Assembly: GCA_944358495.1 (NCBI GenBank)
Contig: CALVRF010000069.1
Location: 1 to 6,183, forward strand
From: an uncultured Bacilli bacterium
GTDB taxonomy: Bacteria; Bacillota_I; Bacilli_A; RF39; UBA660
Length of the DNA: 6,183 nucleotides
Direction of reading: 5' to 3'
The number at the start of each line of letters is the position of its first letter. The stretch's first letter is position 1. The position numbers and the translations under genes were made by a program. The notes below the pieces were generated by a model. The model saw only the letters and a list, made by a program, of their open reading frames with translations. It did not search any database and was not told the DNA's origin. Of the stretch, positions 1 to 5,732 are shown piece after piece.

Positions 1-122
1 ATGGTTTATATGAAAGTGGTAAAAGGGACATTCCTATTGACTTACTAATTAAATTAGCCGATTTTTATCATGTAAGTACTGATTACATATTAGAAAGGAC
101 AAAGAAAAAAGAATTAAACTAA
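1..122 (+). CDS. XRE-family HTH transcriptional regulator, C-terminal fragment
   Basis: This is a partial gene cut by the left edge; the reading frame starts at base 3 and gives 39 residues before TAA at 120-122. The visible stretch LYESGKRDIPIDLLIKLAD followed by FYHVSTDYILER matches the end of the HTH_3/Cro-C1 domain: the 'YE.GKR.P..' segment after the recognition helix, then the last helix with 'LIKLADFY.VSTDYIL'. Only a short basic tail (TKKKELN) follows, so any sensor or second domain would have to be N-terminal and outside the window. Family members bind operator DNA as dimers, often in mobile elements or stress circuits. The gene converges on truA and shares a terminator hairpin with it. 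It is too short for a usual ORF cut-off. The family call is firm; the target is unknown. Confidence 0.85.
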   Translation, partial: GLYESGKRDIPIDLLIKLADFYHVSTDYILERTKKKELN

Positions 123-143
123 TAAAAAGTTTAACTCTTTTTT
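105..143. terminator. Bidirectional intrinsic terminator between the XRE gene and truA
   Basis: Bases 105-120 (AAAAAAGAATTAAACT) can pair with 128-143 (AGTTTAACTCTTTTTT) around a 7-base loop. In plus-strand RNA 15 of 16 positions pair, with one A-C mismatch at 113/135. In minus-strand RNA the same position is a G-U wobble, so all 16 pair. The A-tract and T-tract flank the 10-bp core on both sides, so each strand ends the hairpin in a U-run. The XRE stop codon (120-122) starts in the stem, and the truA stop (143-145) touches its end. The stem is AT-rich, so efficiency is uncertain. Confidence 0.7.
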
Positions 144-886
144 TAATATAAAACGTCTTTTAAATATAAACCCTCTGGGGCAGCGGTTTTTCCGGCTTTT
201 CTTCTATCTGCTTCTTTAATAATATCGATAATATCTTCACTTTTTCTTTTGCCTTCGCCAATTTCTATAAGAGTACCTATCATATTTCTAACTTGATATC
301 TTAAAAAACCAGTTCCCAGAAAAGATAAAGTAATTTTATTGACGTTTTTCATGTCTCTAATTAAATTAGTTTGAACAATGGTTCTAGTATAATCTTCTCT
401 TTCATCATCGGATTTGGTAAAAGATTTAAAATTATGAGTGCCTTCTAAATATTTTAAAGCTCTTTCCATTTCCACAACGTCTAATTTTCTATTATATTGA
501 TAAACGTAATCTTTTTCAATGGGATTATATTCACCCATATTGATTATATAAATATATTCTTTAGCTTTGACATTATATCTAGCGTGGAAATCATCATCGA
601 CGATGGTTATATCTTTAATATAGATATCTTTAGGTAATAGGCTATTTAAACCATCTTTTAATTTCTCTGGAGTTATGTGTTTCATTTCTAAATCAAAATG
701 AGCTTTTTGATTATAGGCGTGAACGCCGGCGTCCGTTCTTCCAGAGGCGTGGATATCGACTTTGGTGCCTCCATTAATAGTTTTTAATGCTTTTTCTACT
801 TCGCCTTGAACAGTCTTCTGTTTTGGCTGTTTTTGATAACCTTTATATTTTGAGCCATCATAGGCAAAGGTCATAAAGTATCTCAT
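143..886 (-). CDS. truA: tRNA pseudouridine synthase I (TruA)
   Basis: TruA converts uridine to pseudouridine at positions 38-40 of the tRNA anticodon arm in the cytoplasm. At 247 residues the protein has normal family length. The catalytic motif ASGRTDAGVHA lies at residues 47-57, with Asp52 as the expected nucleophile. The N-terminus (FAYDGSKYKGYQKQP) is the usual first strand and loop, FLRYQVRNMIGTL is the conserved C-terminal RNM region, and the end (APEGLYLKDVLY) is the typical TruA tail. The start ATG has GAGGAG seven bases upstream (894-899) and overlaps the ecfT stop as ATGA, indicating translational coupling. It is the last gene of the ecf operon, as in Bacillus, but rplM-rpsI does not follow directly: a convergent regulator gene does. 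Confidence 0.97.
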   Translation of the reverse strand: MRYFMTFAYDGSKYKGYQKQPKQKTVQGEVEKALKTINGGTKVDIHASGRTDAGVHAYNQKAHFDLEMKHITPEKLKDGLNSLLPKDIYIKDITIVDDDFHARYNVKAKEYIYIINMGEYNPIEKDYVYQYNRKLDVVEMERALKYLEGTHNFKSFTKSDDEREDYTRTIVQTNLIRDMKNVNKITLSFLGTGFLRYQVRNMIGTLIEIGEGKRKSEDIIDIIKEADRRKAGKTAAPEGLYLKDVLY

Positions 887-1635
887 GTTATTACTCCTCT
901 CATGATAATTATTATCAAAATAGCTATATGAACGATAATTAAATAGGTGTCAAAAAATCCCCATTTATTGATGCGGTAGTTAGTTCTGCTTTTATAAATA
1001 CTAAACAAGCGCACTTCCATACTTTTACTAATTTCTTTTTGTTTTTTTAAGGTTCTTTTAATAGCTGGTTTTATCATTGTTTTGATAGCTTTAATTTTAT
1101 TTTTAATATTTAAGTGATAATCAACACCGTAACTAGCTTCGGACTTTAATATTTTATCGGACTCATCAATTAATATAGGAATAAATCTTAAAGCCATACT
1201 AATATTAAGGGCTAGTGTATTGGTTTTAATATTGCATTTTTGCAAAGGATATAAAACTTTTTCTAGTCCATAAACAATTTCCGTAGGTGGGGTTGTTAAT
1301 GTTAAAATTGAAACGATTAAAATAATTAAAACAACATTGATACCTACTGTTAAACCAGCTATTAAAGAAAAGGTGATTAGGGATGATAAGACAAAGAATA
1401 TAATGATGATATATCTTAATTTTTTTAAAATGTAATAGTAAACCGTTAAAGGAATACTAGTATTCATAATTAAAATCATAACTAGTAAAACTAAAATACC
1501 ACTTACTTCGATATTAAAACTAAAAATAGTCATTAATAGAAATAAAATAGTACAAATAATTTTAGAGATAGGATTCATATTATGAATATTGGATTTTGCT
1601 GGGAAGTAATTCCCTATCATTATATTACCTGACAT
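883..1635 (-). CDS. ecfT: ECF transporter transmembrane coupling protein EcfT
   Basis: EcfT is the membrane scaffold of an energy-coupling factor transporter; it links the ATPases EcfA1/EcfA2 to exchangeable substrate-binding S components. The N-terminus has the family signature (IGNYFPAKSNIHNMNPISK). Hydrophobic segments lie near residues 24-39, 43-58, 74-93, 95-114 and 228-245, and the cytoplasmic coupling region is roughly 145-225 (ALRFIPILIDESDKI onward). Of the two short X-Arg-X motifs that dock into the ATPases, the second is present (V208-R209-L210), but at the first (normally Ala-Arg-Gly) I read S168-Y169-G170, so Arg is replaced by Tyr. The start at 1635 overlaps ecfA2 by 11 bases. 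An inner ATG at 1620 (MIGNYF, with AGGT six bases upstream) is an alternative giving 245 residues. No substrate can be inferred. Confidence 0.93.
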   Translation of the reverse strand: MSGNIMIGNYFPAKSNIHNMNPISKIICTILFLLMTIFSFNIEVSGILVLLVMILIMNTSIPLTVYYYILKKLRYIIIIFFVLSSLITFSLIAGLTVGINVVLIILIVSILTLTTPPTEIVYGLEKVLYPLQKCNIKTNTLALNISMALRFIPILIDESDKILKSEASYGVDYHLNIKNKIKAIKTMIKPAIKRTLKKQKEISKSMEVRLFSIYKSRTNYRINKWGFFDTYLIIVHIAILIIIIMRGVIT

Positions 1636-2476
1636 GACGATATATGTCCTTCATCAAGTCATTGATATCATCTCTATATTCTATTTTAACACTTTTTTCT
1701 GTTTCTACCAAATAGGAGAATTTTATTAGGTCAGGCATGGTTAGATTATTTTCTTTTAAGAGCTTTTCATTCTTAAATATTTTATATTTAAGACCTTTGA
1801 CTATAATACTCCCATTATTTAAAATATAAATATAATCAGCTATTTGATGGGCAAAATTCGAATCTTTAGTGAAAACGATTATTGTTTTATTATAACGCAG
1901 TTTCATTAACTTGATTAGCTTAATTAGCTTATTTTGATTATGATTATCGAGTTCTAATGTTGGTTCGTCTAAAATAATTACTTCTGGATTATAGGATAAA
2001 GTTATGGCAATCGATAGTAATTTTTGCTCACCGTTACTTAATTTTAAGGGGTCTTTATCTAAATAAGATGGATTTAAGCCTACTAATTTTAAAGAATCTT
2101 TAATCCTTTTTGCTTTATCTTTAGTATGATAATTAAGGTTGTCTAAAGCAAACTCAATTTCTTCTTTGACAGTATTACAAAAAAATTGGTCGCAAGAGTT
2201 TTGATAAATAAAGCCGATTTTAGGTTTTAAAATATTTAAATTTATTTTATCAATTTTATTATTTATTTTAATATTGTCATAGGTTATATTACCACTATCA
2301 ATATTATTTAATAAGCTGATAATACTAGCCAAAGTAGTTTTTCCACTACCATTAGGTCCTAAAAAAACGGTAATTTGGTTGTTTTTAATTAATGCAGTTA
2401 TATCTTTTAAGATAGTTTTTTGTAATTGGGTCTTTTTATTAGCTATATATGATATTTTATTTAATCTTATTTCCAT
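1625..2476 (-). CDS. ecfA2: ECF transporter ATP-binding protein EcfA2
   Basis: This is the second ABC ATPase of the ECF module, expected to pair with EcfA1 beneath EcfT. Motifs in order: Walker A GPNGSGKTT (40-48), Q-loop Gln92 in GFIYQNSCDQFF, signature LSNGEQ (146-151, a variant of LSGGQ), Walker B VIILDE (167-Asp170-Glu171) and D-loop LELD. The switch (H-loop) position, normally Ser-His-Asp, reads T203-K204-D205; the codon is AAA, so the His is truly absent. The C-terminal part (LTMPDLIKFSYLV and DINDLMKDI) fits EcfA2 and not EcfA1. It has 283 residues, usual for the family. A GGTGA Shine-Dalgarno lies nine bases before the ATG. The start overlaps the end of ecfA1 by 10 bases, so the pair is probably coupled. 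The EcfA2 label rests on gene order and C-terminus. Confidence 0.93.
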   Translation of the reverse strand: MEIRLNKISYIANKKTQLQKTILKDITALIKNNQITVFLGPNGSGKTTLASIISLLNNIDSGNITYDNIKINNKIDKINLNILKPKIGFIYQNSCDQFFCNTVKEEIEFALDNLNYHTKDKAKRIKDSLKLVGLNPSYLDKDPLKLSNGEQKLLSIAITLSYNPEVIILDEPTLELDNHNQNKLIKLIKLMKLRYNKTIIVFTKDSNFAHQIADYIYILNNGSIIVKGLKYKIFKNEKLLKENNLTMPDLIKFSYLVETEKSVKIEYRDDINDLMKDIYRHVR

Positions 2477-3276
2477 AAATCATTCACCAGCTTTTCAGCG
2501 TTTAAATAGTCATCTTGTATTAAATCGTAGAATTGCAATCTTTTAGATAATTTAATAATAAATGGTGGCTCTAAATTGGCATTTAAAAAATTATTTTCAT
2601 CTTTGTAAATTTCTTCTTTAGTATTAGCCACTTGAACCTTACCATTGCTTAGTATTATCACATTATCAGCATTTAAGGTGTCTTCACTATCATGAGTAAA
2701 ATAAATTATCGTAATTTGGTTTTCGTTTACTAGTTTTTTTAGAATACTTAAAATTTTATTTTTTCTTGACAAGTCTAAGTTATTTAAACCTTCATCAATC
2801 AGTAAGATTTTAGGGTTTATAATTAAGGCCGAGGCAAGAGCGACTAATTGTTTATCCCCAGCATTTAAATTATTTGGAACCTCATTTAAAAGATGCTTGA
2901 TATTCAGTAAATCACTTACTTGGTCTATTGCTTTAGTTATTTCTTCTTTTCCATAGTTAAGATTTTCTAAAGGGAATGCAAGTTCATCGGTTACTGTTTC
3001 GGCGACAAAGTTTTGGTTTTGGTTTTCAAAAACGACACCAATTTCTTTATAGATGCGATTTAAATTTTCTTTAATAACAGGAAGAGAGTCTAACATAATG
3101 ACACTATTACCTTTTTCAAAGCCTAGTAAAAGTTTTAAAAGGGTGGTTTTTCCACTGCCGTTAGGCCCTAAAACAACCGTAAATTTTTGACTTTCCATGG
3201 TTAAATGTAAATTTTTAAAGACTTCTTTTTCTTGATAACTAAAGTTTAAATCTTTAATTTCTACTACTTTTTGCAT
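2467..3276 (-). CDS. ecfA1: ECF transporter ATP-binding protein EcfA1
   Basis: This is the first ABC ATPase of the ECF vitamin/micronutrient transporter module. Motifs in order: aromatic A-loop Tyr14, Walker A GPNGSGKTT (37-45), Walker B ILLIDE (Asp161-Glu162), D-loop LNNLD and switch His195 (FTHDSED). Two sites depart from consensus: the Q-loop Gln is Glu84 in VVFENQNQNF (family VFQNPDNQF), and the signature reads LNAGD (137-141) instead of LSGGQ. The C-terminus, with PPFIIKLSKRLQ and the final EKLVNDLW, is the characteristic EcfA1 tail. Length is 269 residues. GGTGAT stands eight bases before the ATG. The gene is first in an ecfA1-ecfA2-ecfT-truA operon and has its own promoter-like sequence just upstream, after the terminator of the SDR gene. 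ATPase family is certain; catalytic competence of each site is open. Confidence 0.94.
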   Translation of the reverse strand: MQKVVEIKDLNFSYQEKEVFKNLHLTMESQKFTVVLGPNGSGKTTLLKLLLGFEKGNSVIMLDSLPVIKENLNRIYKEIGVVFENQNQNFVAETVTDELAFPLENLNYGKEEITKAIDQVSDLLNIKHLLNEVPNNLNAGDKQLVALASALIINPKILLIDEGLNNLDLSRKNKILSILKKLVNENQITIIYFTHDSEDTLNADNVIILSNGKVQVANTKEEIYKDENNFLNANLEPPFIIKLSKRLQFYDLIQDDYLNAEKLVNDLWK

Positions 3277-3297
3277 CTTTTCATCACCGCTTTAATT

Positions 3298-3326
3298 ATT
3301 ATAATATAAATTGGGCTTTTTTTAAA
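3298..3326 (-). promoter_or_regulatory. Predicted sigma-A type promoter of the ecfA1-ecfA2-ecfT-truA operon
   Basis: On the minus strand a perfect -10 hexamer TATAAT (3298-3303) lies 17 bases downstream of TTTAAA (3321-3326), which matches four of six bases of TTGACA. Transcription would start near 3291, leaving a leader of about 15 bases that holds only the GGTGAT ribosome binding site. It sits between the SDR terminator and ecfA1, where a new promoter is needed. The region is very AT-rich, so a chance match is possible. Confidence 0.6.
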
Positions 3327-3336
3327 TGATTTTACG

Positions 3337-3359
3337 AAAAAACACAGAAAAACTGTGTT
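3337..3359 (-). terminator. Intrinsic terminator of the SDR gene
   Basis: In minus-strand RNA a 7-bp stem AACACAG/CTGUGUU (3353-3359 with 3341-3347) encloses a UUUUU loop and continues directly into four more U (3337-3340). The stem includes two bases of the SDR TAA stop codon (3358-3360). Read on the plus strand there is no U-tract on the exit side, so it works for the minus strand only. It separates the two-gene cassette from the ecf operon. Confidence 0.85.
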
Positions 3360-4110
3360 ATTTAGATTTACTTGTTTGAATTTTATAAACAATTTTTAAA
3401 ATTAGCTTTCTTGGAACAAATCTCGTTAAAAATACTAATATTTTCATAGATATTCCTGGAATTATTATTAACTTTTCTTTAAACATTTTTTTGATAGTGT
3501 ATTTAGCAACGTCACTACTATTTAAAGCTTTGATTTTAAAACTTACTCCGGCTACTTTATTAAACTCTGTTTCTACTGGCCCTGGACATAAAACACTTAT
3601 AGAAACGTTACTATTTTCTTTTTTAAGTTCTTCAGAGATGGCTAGGGATAAATTTAATACATAGCTTTTAGTGGCATAGTAAGTAGCCATAAGAGGCCCT
3701 GGCATAAAACCGGCTGATGAAGCAACATTTAAAATATAACCTTTATCCTGCTTTTTAAAGTCTTTTAAAAATAATTTAGTTAATGTATGAACACCTTTAA
3801 TATTTAGGTCAATCATGTCTAGTTCTTTATCAATTTTGGTATTATTAAATGGTCCGAAAGAGCCAAAACCAGCATTATTGATTAAAATATCGATTTTTTC
3901 TTTTTTTACATTGTTATATAACTGCATACAATTAAAAGTACTAGATATATCCATAACAATTATTTGGGCTTTGTCACCTAACTCTTTGGCTAATTTTTCT
4001 AATTTTGTTTTTCTTCTAGCTACTAAAATCACTTCATAGCCTTCATTTACTAAAACTCTGGCCATATCAGCGCCTAGTCCTGAACTGGCTCCAGTAATTA
4101 ATGCTTTCAT
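3358..4110 (-). CDS. Short-chain dehydrogenase/reductase (SDR), NAD(P)-dependent
   Basis: This is a classical SDR oxidoreductase of 250 residues, the usual length. The Rossmann nucleotide-binding motif TGASSGLG is at 6-13. ARR (31-33) after the second strand puts Arg where the NADP 2'-phosphate is normally bound, suggesting NADPH. Asp54 (VMDIS), NNAG (78-81), the structural Asn103 (NIKG), Ser131/132, and Tyr144 with Lys148 (YYATK) complete the catalytic tetrad, and CPGPVETEF follows. The last 30 residues are hydrophobic and basic (near ISMKILVFLTRFVPRKLILKI) and could form a membrane-contacting helix. The substrate cannot be read from sequence. The ATG is four bases after the stop of the upstream 519-residue gene, and its AGAGGA site (4121-4126) lies inside that gene's last codons, so translation is probably coupled. 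The gene ends in an intrinsic terminator. Confidence 0.93.
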   Translation of the reverse strand: MKALITGASSGLGADMARVLVNEGYEVILVARRKTKLEKLAKELGDKAQIIVMDISSTFNCMQLYNNVKKEKIDILINNAGFGSFGPFNNTKIDKELDMIDLNIKGVHTLTKLFLKDFKKQDKGYILNVASSAGFMPGPLMATYYATKSYVLNLSLAISEELKKENSNVSISVLCPGPVETEFNKVAGVSFKIKALNSSDVAKYTIKKMFKEKLIIIPGISMKILVFLTRFVPRKLILKIVYKIQTSKSK

Positions 4111-4114
4111 AATA

Positions 4115-5674
4115 TCACTTTCCTCTTTTATGATTGTTATCGATTTGAATTAAAGTTTCATCATCATTTTCTATCATGTTTTCAAGTAGAGTTCTTTTTT
4201 CTTGGTCTAATGATTGTATTTTACTATATATTTGATTAATGGTTTCATTTAAATTTGGAGATTGGTTAGAAGTTATTTTAGGAGCTTGCTCTAAATCTAA
4301 AATCTCGACTTTTTCTTTTCTAGGTTTATATACCGCCCATATCATGCCAATTTCATTTAATTGTTTTTGCCGATATGGATTCATTTTGCCTTTTTTAAAG
4401 GTTTGACGCTGGGCATAAATCCAGTGTCCTAATTTCACCCCATTTATTTCATAATTGATAGGAATGCGCAAGTGGCCGTTGGCTTCGTAAAATTGTTTTG
4501 CTAACAAATATTTTTGATGCCACTTTTGGTCTAGTTTATTTTGGATTATGGGTGTTTGAAATATGGCTTTTGGAATTTGATGTTCTTGGATAGACGAAGT
4601 TGTTGGATTTTCTTGGTGATTTAGTGGGCCTTTGTGTTTTTGATGGTGCCATTTTATCTCTAAATCTTCCAATAATTTTATTTGAAGTTCAGATAGTTTT
4701 CCTTGTTCATAAGCATCTCGTTGTTCTTTCAACCATCTACCAAATTGAAATCCATGTATTTCATATTTTAATTTAACATTAATAGAGCCTGTTGTTTCAT
4801 ATATCCATTTGGCAATTTCATATACTCTTTTCCACCTAGAGTCTAAAGAACTCATCTTTAGCTTAGTATCTTCATCAAGTTCTTTTGATGAAACAACTTT
4901 ATCAGCGATAACAACTTTTGGATTGCTGCCACCAGCTATTGGCGATATTGGTTTAGATGAATCTACCTCTAAATATTTTTGTAATGCATGAATAACTAAT
5001 TCAAGTTCTGGTTGATTATGTTCCAATTGCTGTTCTAATTGTTCTTGCGACATTTGGGAATAGTATTCATATTCCTTTTGTATTTGTTTTACACGGGTAC
5101 TTAGTTTATTATCATCTCGTTTAGACCAATCGGCTTTTTTTATAGTGATTAAAAAAACATAGTAGTTATCATTAGGGAGGGTTTGATAATAAATTCTTAC
5201 TTGCCCATTTTTTATTTCTCTTATACCTATACGTTCCTTATTATTGGTAAGTGTTTTTTGTTTACGAGGATCGCTAGTTTTACGGTTATCGATTAAAAAA
5301 CATAATGAATCATAAACATCTTTATAATAACCTGAGTCAATATCTTTTAAGTCTTCTGCTATAAATATTTTAGCACTGGCGGTTGTCGCAAATATTATAT
5401 TGTTTTTTATCCCTCTAGCTTTAGGGTTTAAATGATTTTGACAGGTGGATATTTTGCTTTGCAAATTTATAATATCTTGTTTTACTTCTTGATTATTAGG
5501 GTCTTCTAAGCTTAATTCTTTGAAAGTTTCTAAATCTTCTTTTAACTTGTCAATGATTCTTTCCATAATGGCAGCAAAATTTTTCATATGGGGACTTGGA
5601 AGATATTCACTAATATCTTGTTCTTTGCTTTTAATAATTTTATAATAATAGGCTTCTGCTTGCAATTCTACCAT
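4115..5674 (-). CDS. Unknown protein: RelE-like domain fused to two helicase-associated (HA) domains
   Basis: The 519-residue protein has four visible parts. Residues 1-92 are helical and charged, possibly coiled-coil, and not recognised. Residues about 93-205 resemble the RelE/ParE toxin fold: a helical pair, 'KTLTN...GIREIKNGQVRIYYQ' (Arg152, Arg160), the strand YYVFLITIKKADW, then a final helix VKQIQKEYEYY. A Gln/Glu-rich linker follows. Two HA repeats (281-342 and 385-446) each carry W...Y..A...Y...G, Y-E-I-x-G, G-x-W, QR and a terminal W, as in the HA domains attached to bacterial helicases. No helicase Walker motif is present. The tail (470-519) is again helical. No signal peptide or membrane span is visible. 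A GTG at 5683 keeps the frame open, but ATG 5674 has AGGTGAG four bases upstream and is preferred. The gene lies between rplQ and an SDR gene under its own consensus promoter. Nucleic-acid binding is likely; toxin activity is conjecture. Confidence 0.8.
   Translation of the reverse strand: MVELQAEAYYYKIIKSKEQDISEYLPSPHMKNFAAIMERIIDKLKEDLETFKELSLEDPNNQEVKQDIINLQSKISTCQNHLNPKARGIKNNIIFATTASAKIFIAEDLKDIDSGYYKDVYDSLCFLIDNRKTSDPRKQKTLTNNKERIGIREIKNGQVRIYYQTLPNDNYYVFLITIKKADWSKRDDNKLSTRVKQIQKEYEYYSQMSQEQLEQQLEHNQPELELVIHALQKYLEVDSSKPISPIAGGSNPKVVIADKVVSSKELDEDTKLKMSSLDSRWKRVYEIAKWIYETTGSINVKLKYEIHGFQFGRWLKEQRDAYEQGKLSELQIKLLEDLEIKWHHQKHKGPLNHQENPTTSSIQEHQIPKAIFQTPIIQNKLDQKWHQKYLLAKQFYEANGHLRIPINYEINGVKLGHWIYAQRQTFKKGKMNPYRQKQLNEIGMIWAVYKPRKEKVEILDLEQAPKITSNQSPNLNETINQIYSKIQSLDQEKRTLLENMIENDDETLIQIDNNHKRGK
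4337..4834 (-). repeat. Tandem HA-domain duplication inside the 519-residue gene
   Basis: The two HA units (4649-4834 and 4337-4522) are each 62 codons and align without a gap at a fixed offset of 104 residues. W281/W385, Y285/Y389, A288/A392, Y292/Y396, G296/G400, Y304/Y408, G308/G412, G312/G416, W314/W418, QR 318-319/422-423 and W342/W446 all coincide. A 42-residue Gln/His/Pro-rich linker separates them. The similarity is at protein level; I see no long identical DNA stretch. Confidence 0.85.
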
Positions 5675-5678
5675 ATAT

Positions 5679-5685
5679 CTCACCT
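5679..5685 (-). promoter_or_regulatory. Ribosome binding site that decides the start of the 519-residue gene
   Basis: AGGTGAG on the minus strand lies four bases before ATG 5672-5674. The upstream in-frame GTG (5681-5683) is itself part of this site and has no Shine-Dalgarno of its own, since only AT-rich sequence precedes it. The GGTGA form recurs before ecfA1 and ecfA2, supporting this choice. Confidence 0.7.
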
Positions 5686-5691
5686 ATTTTG

Positions 5692-5720
5692 ATTATATAT
5701 GGTTATTGATATTTTGTCAA
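5692..5720 (-). promoter_or_regulatory. Consensus sigma-A promoter for the 519-residue gene and SDR gene
   Basis: On the minus strand TTGACA (5715-5720) and TATAAT (5692-5697) are separated by exactly 17 bases: a perfect match to the housekeeping consensus in both hexamers and spacing. The start point would fall near 5683-5687, so the mRNA would begin at or just before the AGGTGAG site. The promoter lies within the 58-base gap after rplQ, where no convincing rplQ terminator is seen, so read-through from the ribosomal operon can add to its output. No operator palindrome was seen around it. Confidence 0.85.
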
Positions 5721-5732
5721 AGAAAAAGACAC

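Noticed and set aside
883..3276. Cobalt or nickel transporter (cbiQ/cbiO)
   Set aside because: These families resemble EcfT/EcfA, but the rplQ/truA neighbourhood, the paired EcfA1 and EcfA2 and the lack of an adjacent S component mark the shared group II module, so no metal substrate can be assigned.
3277..3340. Riboswitch ahead of the ECF operon
   Set aside because: Only about 60 bases lie between the upstream terminator and ecfA1, most of them promoter, and the predicted leader is about 15 bases. There is no room for an aptamer.
3815..4039. 74-codon plus-strand open frame
   Set aside because: It lies wholly antisense to the well-supported SDR gene, has no Shine-Dalgarno and no recognisable motif. 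It is a shadow frame.
4809..4991. 60-codon plus-strand open frame
   Set aside because: It is antisense to the HA-domain gene and covers its low-complexity linker; the Ser/Leu-rich translation reflects the opposite strand.
4115..5674. Fragment of a degraded helicase
   Set aside because: No Walker A, DEAD/DEAH or SF2 motif is seen, the frame is intact over 519 codons, and the gene has a strong promoter and ribosome binding site, so it is a complete gene and not a remnant.
5675..5683. GTG start of the 519-residue gene, adding three residues
   Set aside because: The GTG lies inside the AGGTGAG ribosome binding site for ATG 5674 and has no such site of its own. It is retained only as a possible leaderless start.
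5716..5732. Small hairpin (TGTC/GACA) just after rplQ as a terminator
   Set aside because: The stem is only four pairs with a long loop, there is no U-run after it, and it overlaps the -35 hexamer.
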